Virus record (IMG/VR): IMGVR_UViG_3300009146_000023
Coordinates: 1-40,784 of that record
Strand: one strand, 5' to 3'
Length of the DNA stretch: 40,784 nt
Source of the DNA: a virus
The notes under the pieces are model-generated. The model did no database searches, was not told the DNA's origin, and saw only the letters and a program-made list of their open reading frames with translations. Within the stretch, counting starts at the first letter, position 1; each line of letters begins with the position of its first letter. Positions 31,180 to 39,309 of this stretch are shown here, in pieces. A program made the translations under genes and the position numbers.

Positions 31180-32820
31180 ATGCCTGGTCAACTGGCTACG
31201 CTCATTCGCTCGAAATATCCCGGGGCGTATGACGATTTGGATGACGCCACGCTGGAAGCGCAGGTACTGGCCAAGTATCCCGAGTACAAAGACCTCACTG
31301 AGTCGAAGACAGACACGGCGGCACCCAAAGTGGATCCTCGGTCGCAGGTGCGCTTGTTCGGCGGCGACGGGGATGAGTCGCTGGGCACGACCATCGGCCG
31401 GGCCGTCCGTGACTCGCCCATCGGGATGCTCGGGACGGCGGGCGAAAAACTGTACGGCGCGTTCAAGGCGCATCCGGTGGAATCGTTGGCGACAGCCGGG
31501 GCGCTCGCCGCGGTGCCCCTCACGGGTGGTGCCTCGGCGGGATTGCTGCCCGCCATCGCTGCCGCCGGTCTGGGTGGGGCCGGCGGGGCAGGACTCGGCA
31601 TCATCAAGCGCCAGCTCGATACGGGCGTGCCTGAGCGCCCGTTGGATGTGGCCCAGGAGATGGCGACCCAAGGCGCCTATCAGGCAGCCGGCGAAGGGGC
31701 GGGGGGGCTTGTGGCTCGTGGCGCCACCGCCTTGGCGCCGAAGATTTACGGCGCGGCGCTCGGCGCGTCCAAAACCTTGCGGACCAAACTGCCGAATCTC
31801 GTGCAGCGTGGCTTGGACGAAGGATTAGCGATTACCAAGCGCGGCGGGGAACAGGCGTTAGAACTAATGATGGCCTCGAAAGCGAAGGCTGACGAGTTGG
31901 TCGCCGCCGCGGAAGCCGCCGGCAGGTTTCCCCGCATCAAGGCGCGCGAAGTGACCAAGGGATTCAAGGAACTCAAACCCCCGAAAGGCAGCGGGTCGCC
32001 AGAGGTGGCGCCGAAACTGGCGGAGAAGGCCCGACAGATTCGCGCCGAGTTGACGCCCCCGCCTGCGCTGCCGAATATCACGGAGGCCACGCTACGTCAC
32101 CCACGCATCCCCCCTGTGGTTGAATCCGGGGACGAAGCGTTTCTGCGGGCACAGGCCGAACTCGGGCCACTCGCGCGGAATGTGCCGCAGTCGGTGTTTC
32201 GTCCGTCCGCTAGCGAGGTTCGCGCCGCTGCCGAACTCGGGCCTACCGCTGTCACGATTCCGCGCTCGGTGTTGAATCCGCCGCCGGTTCCGCGTGAGCC
32301 CATTACGTTTGTGTCTGAGCGGGTTGTGCCTCCACGAAAGCCCGCCGGGTTATCCGGGAAGGAAAGCGCCACGCTCGTGCGTCGGCTCGAGCAAGAAGCC
32401 GATGCGGCGTTTGCGGCGGAGCGGAAGGGCGGAGCGGTCGCCGGTCTTGAACCCCAGATGAAGAAGGCGATGGCCGAAGGCATCCGCGAAGCGCAAGTGA
32501 CCCGTGTCGGTCAACCCTTGAAGGATGCCAATCAACGCACGCGGGAGTTGTATGGGCTAGCCGATGCCATTACGGACACCGCGACCAAGCCGCGACAACT
32601 CCACAACTTGATGAGCGGCGTGATTGGCGGCGGCAGCTTTGCCGCCACGGGTGACCCGAAGGCCCTCCTCGCGGGCTTGGCCTACCGCGGGTTGCTGTCT
32701 CCGGCGGTGATGTCCCACGGTGCGATTGGCTTGAGCCAGTTAGGGAAGACCGAACTCGCGCAACTCCTACGGGCCTCGCTGCTCGCGAAACTCGCCGCCA
32801 CGTCGCAGGGCAAACCATGA
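31180..32820 (+). CDS. Internal virion / DNA-injection-like protein
   Basis: A 546-residue protein. An N-terminal module (residues about 1-40, LIRSKYPGAYDDLDDATLEA) is typical of large phage internal proteins. Residues about 95-145 are glycine/alanine-rich and membrane-like (AGALAAVPLTGGASAGLLPA ... GLGGAGGAGLG), and a second hydrophobic stretch lies near the C-terminus (SGVIGGGSFAATGDPKALLA). The middle is helical and basic. It is probably carried in the head and inserted into the host envelope at DNA entry. Confidence 0.62.
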   Translation: MPGQLATLIRSKYPGAYDDLDDATLEAQVLAKYPEYKDLTESKTDTAAPKVDPRSQVRLFGGDGDESLGTTIGRAVRDSPIGMLGTAGEKLYGAFKAHPVESLATAGALAAVPLTGGASAGLLPAIAAAGLGGAGGAGLGIIKRQLDTGVPERPLDVAQEMATQGAYQAAGEGAGGLVARGATALAPKIYGAALGASKTLRTKLPNLVQRGLDEGLAITKRGGEQALELMMASKAKADELVAAAEAAGRFPRIKAREVTKGFKELKPPKGSGSPEVAPKLAEKARQIRAELTPPPALPNITEATLRHPRIPPVVESGDEAFLRAQAELGPLARNVPQSVFRPSASEVRAAAELGPTAVTIPRSVLNPPPVPREPITFVSERVVPPRKPAGLSGKESATLVRRLEQEADAAFAAERKGGAVAGLEPQMKKAMAEGIREAQVTRVGQPLKDANQRTRELYGLADAITDTATKPRQLHNLMSGVIGGGSFAATGDPKALLAGLAYRGLLSPAVMSHGAIGLSQLGKTELAQLLRASLLAKLAATSQGKP

Positions 32821-33041
32821 CTGATGACCCAGAGGATGCACGGACCATCGTGGATGACGGCGTGACATACGAAGTCGTGTGGTCGGGATCCTTATCTCGG
32901 CAGAACGTCTGCACGGGCCTCTCGTCGCCCTACCTGCAACGGCGGGAACGGGTGGTGGGCTGGGCGGTGTCGCAGGACGACGACCGCAACAAACGGGGAC
33001 GCCCGCCCCGGCTCCCGGTCCTCGCGCTTGTCTCGCCATGA
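32817..33041 (+). CDS. Small hypothetical protein
   Basis: A 74-residue protein linking two large virion genes, coupled by ATGA at both ends. The N-terminal half is a plausible beta unit (DDGVTYEVVWSGSL, YLQRRERVVGWAV); the C-terminal part is basic. Unrecognised. Confidence 0.5.
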   Translation: MTDDPEDARTIVDDGVTYEVVWSGSLSRQNVCTGLSSPYLQRRERVVGWAVSQDDDRNKRGRPPRLPVLALVSP

Positions 33042-35254
33042 TTGTGCAGACCCTCGGCAAAGGCACGGCGCCGGATGTGTGTGCGCTGACGGGCGACCGG
33101 CTCGGCGTCGTCTACGCCGAACAGACCGGGCCGCGCACCGAAGGGCGGTGTGTGTTCCAGGTGCATGACGCGGCGCTGCGGCGCCTCGGCAACCCGGTCA
33201 TCCTGCCGGGTAGCACGACGGTGAACTGCTATCCGCGGGTGCGGGTCATCAACGGCTTGATCTACGTGGCCTATGTGACGACGGGGCCGGAGACGGCGTG
33301 GCTCTGGCGGGAAGATACCGGCACGGCGGTGCGCCTCGGCCCGGCCGGGGGGATGCGCCCGCTCGCCTTCGGGTCCGAATCCGTCTATCGCGTGGATCAG
33401 CAGCAGCCCGTGCGCACGGTCTGGGAACACACGCTCCTCGGCACGCCCACCCCGGCGGCCACGCGGCAAAGCTCCCAAGGACTCGCGCGGGTCGAGGAGG
33501 ACGGCACGCTCGTCTGGGCCGAAGATGCGTCGTTACATGGACTCTGGGCCTGCCAAGTGGCGCAGGTCGGGGATCTGACCGTGCTCGAGAACGGCGATGA
33601 CGGGCTCGTGGTGTCCATCACGCCACAGGTCGGATCGCTGCAAGCGTTGGTGGGCCAAGCCGCGCATGATCCGCGGGCCGTGGGCTTGTCGGACGGCAGT
33701 TTTGTTTTCGCGACTGCGGGCGTGCCGCATGGCCCCCGGTTGGTGCGCGTCTCGGTAGACGACATTGCGCACCAACCCCCGCCCACCGTGGCGCCCTTTG
33801 CACAACCGCTGTTCAGCGGCTCCGCGGGCGTCTACTGGACCGGCGGCACGGAGCGGGCCGCGGGCACCTGCACGCTGGTAGATGCGGCGTATCCCGAACT
33901 CGCCACGGCGCTCCAGCACTACCACTCCATCCTGGTAGACGGCTACGACGCCTCCATTGCCGGTGCGGCCCCGCATTGGGACCGCGTACGCGCGGTGGTG
34001 GTCTTCTGCGAAACGAGTCAAGCCCGGTTGCAGACGCTCGTGGATGAGGCGGTGTCATCCATGTTGGCGCACCATCTGCCGCGTCGGCCCGTGTTGGTCT
34101 ACCGCGGCCGGAACGACTGGCAGGTCTCGGCCACGTCGCCCGATGCCGTCTGGTATGGCGTGGAAATCTATCCCGACCCCCGGGAGGGACGGGATCAGGT
34201 GGAGCGCCGCATTGCGCGCGCCGTGGCGGCCCTCCCGCCCGGGGCGCCCCTCGTCGCGATGTGTGCGACCTATGACCGACGCGGCAGTTATACGAACCTG
34301 GGCAAGCTCGCCACGTTGCATCGGGTCTATGCCGAGACCGTGGCGTCCTTCGGGGCCCGGGGGCGCGGCGTACTCTTCTGGCATTTCACGGATGAAGGCG
34401 CGTCCCGCGGCGCGTGCAGCTTGGCGCTCGACGAACCTGGGTTGTTGTCGTGGCAAGACGCCATCGTGCGGGCGGCCGGTGTGGCCCCGCCAATAGTCAC
34501 CATTCCCTCCGAAGGAGGCCCCGCCGTGCCGACGTTTGAAAACATGTACGACGAGTTGATGGCGCTCTCGAAGACCTCTGCGAACTGGCAGCAGGCCATC
34601 AATCCCGCGGTGAGTGAAGCGGAACGGCTCGAAGGCTGTGAAGCCTTCATGAACGAGTGCGCATGGTGCTTCAACGATGACGCGAACGTGGCGCCGGGGG
34701 CCCCGAACTCCTACGGCAAGTTGTGGCGCGGGGCGAAACGGTACTCCGACGATTGCATTGCCATCATCGCCAGCGACGGCGTGCTCTACGAGAACGATTT
34801 GGTCACGAATGGTGGCGGCACGGACGCCAAGTTGAAGTGGGGCACCCCCACGCTGAGTAAGTGGGCGTTCCACAACCCCACGGATCCGTACGGCGACACC
34901 CCTGTGGAACCGGGCCCCGAACCGCAACCGCCGACTGGCGGAGGAGACGACGACGTGCATTACGCCATCAACGAAGACCTCACCTCACGCGCCCTGGATG
35001 AACTCGATGCGCTGAACCAGAAGCACTGGCATGTCGAACGGGCGCCGAATCCGAGTATCAGCCGCTACATCTTCGGCAGCTACGAGCCGAACATGCAGGC
35101 CGAACTCTCGAAGATTGGGCACCTCCCCGGCGATCCCGCCGTGTGGGAAAAGATGCACGACGAGTCGGTCTACAAGTTCACGCAGTTGTTGTACAGCGAC
35201 CATCACGGCGCGACGGTCCCGGGAGAGCCGGTGCCTGCGCCGGACCCCCAGTAG
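33038..35254 (+). CDS. Tail spike-like protein with propeller and glycosidase-like domains
   Basis: A 738-residue protein. Residues about 1-275 look like a beta-propeller (repeated LGVVYAEQTG, GLIYVAYVTTG, TLVWAEDASLHGLW and GSFVFATAG strands). About 285-485 resemble a TIM-barrel glycoside hydrolase (YHSILVDGYDASIAGA, VRAVVVFCETSQ, PVLVYRGRNDW, DAVWYGVEIYPD, APLVAMCATYD, GVLFWHFTDEGASRG). A C-terminal region adds a helical/beta unit and an acidic stretch. Such layouts fit a receptor-binding or capsule-depolymerising spike. The catalytic residues cannot be assigned with confidence. ATG 33038 overlaps the previous TGA. Confidence 0.65.
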   Translation: MIVQTLGKGTAPDVCALTGDRLGVVYAEQTGPRTEGRCVFQVHDAALRRLGNPVILPGSTTVNCYPRVRVINGLIYVAYVTTGPETAWLWREDTGTAVRLGPAGGMRPLAFGSESVYRVDQQQPVRTVWEHTLLGTPTPAATRQSSQGLARVEEDGTLVWAEDASLHGLWACQVAQVGDLTVLENGDDGLVVSITPQVGSLQALVGQAAHDPRAVGLSDGSFVFATAGVPHGPRLVRVSVDDIAHQPPPTVAPFAQPLFSGSAGVYWTGGTERAAGTCTLVDAAYPELATALQHYHSILVDGYDASIAGAAPHWDRVRAVVVFCETSQARLQTLVDEAVSSMLAHHLPRRPVLVYRGRNDWQVSATSPDAVWYGVEIYPDPREGRDQVERRIARAVAALPPGAPLVAMCATYDRRGSYTNLGKLATLHRVYAETVASFGARGRGVLFWHFTDEGASRGACSLALDEPGLLSWQDAIVRAAGVAPPIVTIPSEGGPAVPTFENMYDELMALSKTSANWQQAINPAVSEAERLEGCEAFMNECAWCFNDDANVAPGAPNSYGKLWRGAKRYSDDCIAIIASDGVLYENDLVTNGGGTDAKLKWGTPTLSKWAFHNPTDPYGDTPVEPGPEPQPPTGGGDDDVHYAINEDLTSRALDELDALNQKHWHVERAPNPSISRYIFGSYEPNMQAELSKIGHLPGDPAVWEKMHDESVYKFTQLLYSDHHGATVPGEPVPAPDPQ

Positions 35255-35298
35255 CCCCACCGCAAGAAAGTTTTGGCGGGCCGCTCAGAGCGGTGGGG
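35255..35298 (+). promoter_or_regulatory. Hairpin sequestering the next start codon
   Basis: CCCCACCGC (35255-35263, directly after the spike stop) pairs perfectly with GCGGTGGGG (35290-35298). The 3' arm contains the GTG (35293-35295) that is the best start for the following gene, so folding would hide it from ribosomes. Confidence 0.6.
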
Positions 35299-36072
35299 CG
35301 TCAGATACATAACGACGGCGGGCCGGTCCTCTCGGCGTGGGTCACGGCGTTTCCGCTGGCGGGACTCGTGGCGCATGGGCGCGAAGGTGACGTGATCCGG
35401 TTTCTCGACTGGATGCAGGGGGAAGGGTTCACGGGCGGGCGCGTCTTGTCGTGCTGGGGCTATACCGGCAACGAGTCGCTGCGGTTCACGCCGCAAGAAG
35501 GACTCGCGGCGTTGCCGCGGACGCTGGAGCTGTTCAAGGAGCGCGGGATGTACGGGATGCCGGTGGGCCTCGTAGACACGACGAAGTGGAACATCGACTG
35601 GCCCGCGCATCTGCGGAAGGTTGGGGACATTTGCGCGGCGGCGGGCATGCCGCTCGAATCGGCCCAGGAAGTCCCGCACGAGACCCAGCACGACGATGCG
35701 GGCGACTGGGCGACGGCGTACAAGCCGCCAGCCGGCGTGCTCTACTGCCAAGGCTCCGTGCATGCCGCGAATGATTGCAGCAAGGCGTTAGCCGGCGGCG
35801 GCTTCATCTGCTCGCATGTGTTGCGGAAGGTAGATCAGGTGCCGCGCCATCACAAAGTCGCGGATACGTTCCATCCGATGGGGAAGCCGTTCATCAGCAT
35901 GGAACCCGACAAGGGCATGGACGTGGCGACCTGGTACAACGTCGGCAAAACGTGTCGGAGTCGCGAGATGGGCTGCTGTTTCCACGGCAGCGGCGTGCTC
36001 TACGGGCAGGTGCCCACGGGGCAGGAACTCGACGGCGCTCGCGCGATGCTGCGCGGATTGCGAGGACAGTGA
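35293..36072 (+). CDS. Glycoside hydrolase-like (TIM-barrel) protein
   Basis: A 259-residue protein with alternating helix-strand units: VIRFLDWMQGEGFTGGRVLS, TLELFKERGMYGMPVGLVDT, HLRKVGDICAAAGMPLESAQ, PPAGVLYCQGSVHAAND, GKPFISMEPDKGMDVA. This reads as a small TIM barrel of a glycosidase-like clan. It may be the peptidoglycan- or capsule-degrading enzyme of the phage, since no other lysis enzyme was seen and a holin-like gene follows with TGATG overlap. The start at GTG 35293 preserves the first strand, but it sits within a strong hairpin. Confidence 0.55.
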   Translation: MGRQIHNDGGPVLSAWVTAFPLAGLVAHGREGDVIRFLDWMQGEGFTGGRVLSCWGYTGNESLRFTPQEGLAALPRTLELFKERGMYGMPVGLVDTTKWNIDWPAHLRKVGDICAAAGMPLESAQEVPHETQHDDAGDWATAYKPPAGVLYCQGSVHAANDCSKALAGGGFICSHVLRKVDQVPRHHKVADTFHPMGKPFISMEPDKGMDVATWYNVGKTCRSREMGCCFHGSGVLYGQVPTGQELDGARAMLRGLRGQ

Positions 36073-36269
36073 TGAGCCTACTGGGTCTCTTGGTGTTCCT
36101 GATTGTGATTGGCTTAATGTTCTGGGTAGTACGCCAACTGTCGGGCGCCTTCGGGATTCCCCAGCCCATTGTCACGGTCATCTATGTGGTGCTCGTGATC
36201 ATCTGTGTCTTGTACTTGCTTCAGGCGCTCGGGATGTCGGGCAGCTTGGGGGATATTCGCATCAGATAA
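36072..36269 (+). CDS. Holin-like membrane protein
   Basis: A 65-residue protein with two hydrophobic helices (LLGLLVFLIVIGLMFWVV, then VTVIYVVLVIICVLYLLQAL) separated by a short turn with GIPQP, and a short C-terminal tail. Size and topology fit a class II holin, although charge at the C-terminus is low. Coupled to the glycosidase-like gene, which strengthens a lysis role. Confidence 0.6.
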   Translation: MSLLGLLVFLIVIGLMFWVVRQLSGAFGIPQPIVTVIYVVLVIICVLYLLQALGMSGSLGDIRIR

Positions 36270-36280
36270 CAGGAGGACCG

Positions 36281-36649
36281 ATGAGCAATCCCTACGGCGC
36301 CGATGTGACCGGCGCGATCTACGATGGGCCGACCGCGTGTGTGGTGAAGTTTGTAAAGATTGATACGACTGGAGGGGCACCACAGGTGCTTCCTGCGGTG
36401 GCAGGAAAAAAGATTCGCGTGCTGTCGTATGTGATCGTGGCGCCAAGTGCGACCTCTGTCCGATGGCGTGACACGTTAGAAGGGTATCATTCAGGGATGA
36501 TTGTATTTACCGCTGGTGGACAGGGGATTTCAGCCCCATATTGTCCTGTCGGTCATTTTGAGACCGTCGTCGGTGCAGTATTGTGGTTGGAGTCTTCCCC
36601 CGCAGTGACAATAAGCGGACACCTTACCTATATCGAGGTGTCAGCGTGA
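36281..36649 (+). CDS. Small beta-rich virion protein
   Basis: A 122-residue protein with a regular beta pattern (CVVKFVKIDTTGGAPQVLPA, KKIRVLSYVIVAPSATSVRW, HFETVVGAVLWLESSPAVTI). This resembles small head-fibre or tail-accessory proteins found with distal-tail genes. AGGAGG precedes the ATG. It overlaps the LamG gene. Confidence 0.6.
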   Translation: MSNPYGADVTGAIYDGPTACVVKFVKIDTTGGAPQVLPAVAGKKIRVLSYVIVAPSATSVRWRDTLEGYHSGMIVFTAGGQGISAPYCPVGHFETVVGAVLWLESSPAVTISGHLTYIEVSA

Positions 36650-37311
36650 GTTACGCGAGCACGGTGCTCGCGGACGGGGCTTCCAACCACTGGCCGTTGA
36701 ACGAGCCGAGTGGCACGACGGCGGTGGATGTCATCGGGGGCAAGAACGGCGCCATCAGTGGTGGCGTGACGCTGAATCAGGCGGGCATCGCGGGCGGCAA
36801 GGCGATGACGTTCAACGGGACGACGGGCAAGATTGCGACCTCATCACTCACGGTGTCGAACCCCAGTACGGTAGAAGTGTGGGTGAAGACATCCGCGCCG
36901 GGTTTTTATCAGCCGTTTTTTTCGACAAGGACAACTGGCGCCACAGGGCAAGTCGTGTTCATGGGTATTAATCCGAGTGGGCAGGTCTTCATAAACACGG
37001 CGACCGGTGCCCTTGGACTTGCCGTGATTACGGATGGCGCTTGGCATCACGTTGTTGTCGTGATCACAGGTGTCGGGGATCTCACGTTATATGTGAATGG
37101 CGTGCTCGACCCGTCTGGGGAGGTGGCTGGGGCACCAACCAGTACGGGCGTCGTGAGCATTGGATGGGATCAACAAGATGGGCTGTTCTGGACCGGCCTG
37201 ATTGATGAAGTTGCGATTTATCCGCTAGCGCTCACGCCCGCGCAGATTCTCGCGCACTACCAGCTCGGGGCCGGCGGCGGCGGGGGCGGGCTCCTCTTGG
37301 GCGTCGGGTAG
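36646..37311 (+). CDS. LamG/concanavalin-like lectin domain protein
   Basis: A 221-residue protein. Nearly all of it (about residues 8-205) is a Laminin-G-like jelly roll: HWPLNEPSGTTAVDVIGGKN, AMTFNGTTGKIA, STVEVWVKTSAP, AWHHVVVVITGVGDLTLYVN and WTGLIDEVAIYPLALTPAQI, the last being the usual DEVAIY ending. A glycine run (GGGGGG) closes the protein. It would bind surface polysaccharide, as an adhesin on the virion. It starts at a GTG overlapping the previous stop. Confidence 0.85.
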   Translation: MSYASTVLADGASNHWPLNEPSGTTAVDVIGGKNGAISGGVTLNQAGIAGGKAMTFNGTTGKIATSSLTVSNPSTVEVWVKTSAPGFYQPFFSTRTTGATGQVVFMGINPSGQVFINTATGALGLAVITDGAWHHVVVVITGVGDLTLYVNGVLDPSGEVAGAPTSTGVVSIGWDQQDGLFWTGLIDEVAIYPLALTPAQILAHYQLGAGGGGGGLLLGVG

Positions 37312-37336
37312 AATTAGGGGTGAAACCGGGGTGGGC

Positions 37337-37586
37337 GTTGGGCTGAACGTTGGGCTGAGAGACGGAAGCGATTTAGAATCAACGTGATAGGCGAACGGAA
37401 TCCGGTTTCCTAAACCGAGGGCCGCAGGTTCAAGTCCTGCCGGGCGCGCCACTTTTTCCTCAGTAATTTCAAGTAAAATCGCGGTTTCTTCGCCTCGGCT
37501 GCCCAACGGCCTGCCCAAAAGTCACTCTCAAAAAGTCCAGGAAATTCCAACTTCGTCGGATCCATGTTGGGCAGAATGTTGGGCAG
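37337..37586. other. attP: attP: arm-type sites around a tRNA-derived core
   Basis: GTTGGGC(A/T)G-type 9-mers occur in three pairs, each with 12-bp period: 37337-37345 and 37349-37357 (plus strand, GTTGGGCTG), 37499-37507 and 37511-37519 (minus strand, the second ending differently by one base), and 37566-37574 and 37578-37586 (plus strand, GTTGGGCAG). They flank the tRNA-like core at 37402-37451, as expected for arm-binding sites of a tyrosine integrase. Confidence 0.8.
37402..37451 (+). other. 3' half of a tRNA-Arg(CCT) as attachment core
   Basis: From the anticodon arm to CCA: anticodon loop TTCCTAA (anticodon CCT, 37409-37411), T arm GCAGG-TTCAAGT-CCTGC (37424-37440), acceptor strand CGGGCGC, discriminator G, and CCA at 37449-37451. 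The 5' half is missing, so it is not a gene; it would rebuild the host tRNA on integration. Confidence 0.85.
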
Positions 37587-37657
37587 CATGTCTGCGAGAG
37601 AGCATCGGTCCACGGGACCGAGGGCCGCAGGTTGGACCCACGTTGGCCTGTGGGTCT

Positions 37658-38797
37658 TCACTCGGTGGGCTCCTTCTGTGCCGCCGCTCGAGCCTTCTTC
37701 ATGGCCGCGTCAGCGACCCGGGCAGCCTGCACCTTCCTGGCCGCCGCTAGCATCGCGGTCGGGACTGCGGCCAAGGCATATCGCTGCGTCGTGCGACCGT
37801 CCTGGTGTCGCATCATGTGCTGGGTCATTTTCATGTCGCCGGTTTTCTCGAGCAGGTCGGTCGCATAGCTATGGCGTAAGTCGTACGGCCGGGCCCCGCT
37901 CACGTCGAGTTTCTGACAAGCGCGCTGGAACGATTTCCACATCGCGGATTGCGAGAACTTTCCCCAACAGTTCAACGCGATGAACTGTTGGAAGGCCATC
38001 ACGCCTTCATCAAACAAGGGCACCGTGCGCCCCGTCGTGCCTTTGCCCTTCCGCCGGCCTTTCACGAACATCGTGCGCGCCGCCAGATTCAGTTCGTGTG
38101 GCTCGAGCCGCATCAGCTCCTTATGCGCGAGTCCCGTCGTGTGGATGACGCGCAAGCGAGCCTTCGTCTGTGACGCCTTCGGCCTCGTGCCTTTCCCTTG
38201 GCCGGTCGGGCGTCCGCGGTCTGGCATGGCGGCCAGAATCTCCTCGATGTCTGCCTCGGGGAGTGCGCGGGGGATCAGATCCCGGTCGGGCAGTAAGGGG
38301 ACATCTCGTAGAGGATTGGGCGCTTGCTTCCCATCTAACACCGTCCAGACGTTACTCAGCGAGCGGAGCCGGTTGTTGATGGTGTTCGGGGCGAGCAGCC
38401 GGCGAGCCAGCGGATCAGTCGGCGTGGGCGCCGGGTCGCCGTGAAGGCGCCACTGTTCCACTTGGATGCGAATATCCACAGAGGTAATCGTGGCGCGGCG
38501 CTGATGCCCGAAGATCGCGACCCACAACCCGATGTGATGCGCGCGGTCCTTGAAGGTGGTCATGGCGGCCTTGGCTTTCAGGTACTGCTCCGCATCGGCG
38601 GCAAAGGTGCCGGTCATGGGCTTCGCGTGACGGGTGCGCTGCCGCGCCGCTTCATCCTTGCGCCAGTCCTGCCGTTCTTTGTACGTGGAGCTGAGCGGAA
38701 AGACGGTGCGGAAGGGCATGCCACGGACGTTCACGCGGACTTCGTAGCCCGTGCCGTGTCGGCGGACGCCCGGGCCCAGTGAGGGTGTCTTGTTCAT
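37658..38797 (-). CDS. int: Tyrosine integrase
   Basis: A 379-residue tyrosine recombinase. It has an N-terminal arm-binding region (YEVRVNVRGMPFRTVFPL), a core-binding helical domain (YLKAKAAMTTFKDRAHH ... NTINNRLRSLSNVW), and a catalytic domain with VKGRRKGKG (lysine hairpin), YDLRHSYATD (Arg 308), RHQDGRTTQRY (His 331, nucleophile Tyr 340). The usual first catalytic arginine after TG is absent: the motif reads TGLAHKELMRL. Similar variants exist in some phage integrases. The start is one base after the stop of brnA. It should catalyse integration at the adjacent attP. Confidence 0.9.
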   Translation of the reverse strand: MNKTPSLGPGVRRHGTGYEVRVNVRGMPFRTVFPLSSTYKERQDWRKDEAARQRTRHAKPMTGTFAADAEQYLKAKAAMTTFKDRAHHIGLWVAIFGHQRRATITSVDIRIQVEQWRLHGDPAPTPTDPLARRLLAPNTINNRLRSLSNVWTVLDGKQAPNPLRDVPLLPDRDLIPRALPEADIEEILAAMPDRGRPTGQGKGTRPKASQTKARLRVIHTTGLAHKELMRLEPHELNLAARTMFVKGRRKGKGTTGRTVPLFDEGVMAFQQFIALNCWGKFSQSAMWKSFQRACQKLDVSGARPYDLRHSYATDLLEKTGDMKMTQHMMRHQDGRTTQRYALAAVPTAMLAAARKVQAARVADAAMKKARAAAQKEPTE

Positions 38798-38798
38798 C

Positions 38799-39092
38799 TC
38801 AGCTCGCCTGTTTGATGTGCGTCGTCAGTACTTCATGGATGAGGGTCTGATAGCCCATCTGCCGGCGGCGGGCTTCCTTGCGGAATGCCGTCAGTAATTT
38901 CTGGTCGAGGCGAATCGCGATGATGGTGCGCGGCTTGTCCCCTAACGGTGGGCGGCCGACACGACGCATCGCCTTGAGCTGGGCGGGTGATGCCTCGGGG
39001 ATGTCCGAGAAATCAATCTGGCTGTCGGGTGGTTGCGCGCTCGCGGCGACTCGCCGGCCGCGCGCTGATGATGCGGATCGTTTCTTTGCCAT
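38799..39092 (-). CDS. brnA: BrnA-like antitoxin
   Basis: A 97-residue basic protein. A flexible N-terminus (MAKKRSASSARGRRVA, SQIDFSDIPE, typical of BrnA) precedes a ribbon-helix-helix (RTIIAIRLDQKLLTAFRKEA, then RRRQMGYQTLIHEVLTTHIK). BrnA neutralises BrnT and represses the operon. It overlaps the brnT 3' end by 80 bases. Its TGA is separated from the integrase ATG by a single base, so antitoxin and integrase are co-translated. Confidence 0.87.
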   Translation of the reverse strand: MAKKRSASSARGRRVAASAQPPDSQIDFSDIPEASPAQLKAMRRVGRPPLGDKPRTIIAIRLDQKLLTAFRKEARRRQMGYQTLIHEVLTTHIKQAS

Positions 39093-39300
39093 CGCTAGAC
39101 CTCCGTGGGGTGTAGGCAACCGTGAGGATGCGCCCGTTGGTGCTGGTGCCATAGCGCAGTCGCCGGGCTTCAAAGATGGAGTGGGCCAAGTCTGGCGCGT
39201 CCACGCCGGACGGGTCGCCAAAGACGGTCGCGGCCTCCTCGAAGGAGACGCCGTGTTTCGCCTGATTGGCCGCCGCCTTCTGCGCATCCCACTCGAACAC
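39013..39300 (-). CDS. brnT: BrnT-like toxin (ribonuclease)
   Basis: A 95-residue protein matching BrnT: FEWDAQKAAANQAKHGVSFE, ATVFGDPSGVDAPD, GRILTVAYTPR, IRIISARPASRRER. BrnT is a RelE-fold toxin that cleaves RNA. The GTG at 39300 lies nine bases after a -10 element, so the message would be almost leaderless. A TTG at 39339 gives a longer frame but lies in the -35 element. In a prophage it could stabilise lysogeny. Confidence 0.87.
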   Translation of the reverse strand: MFEWDAQKAAANQAKHGVSFEEAATVFGDPSGVDAPDLAHSIFEARRLRYGTSTNGRILTVAYTPRRSSDGKETIRIISARPASRRERATTRQPD

Positions 39301-39309
39301 CTGAATTAA

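Larger units (their letters stand above)
37312..37657. other. Intergenic region carrying attP
   Basis: The 346 bases between the LamG gene and the integrase stop hold the tRNA-like core and six arm-type repeats; no gene is visible. A 17-bp direct repeat ACCGAGGGCCGCAGGTT (37414-37430 and 37617-37633) duplicates part of the core. Confidence 0.8.

Noticed and set aside
37402-37451. A functional tRNA gene
   Set aside because: No acceptor 5' strand or D arm precedes the anticodon arm and one anticodon-stem pair is mismatched; it is an attachment core.
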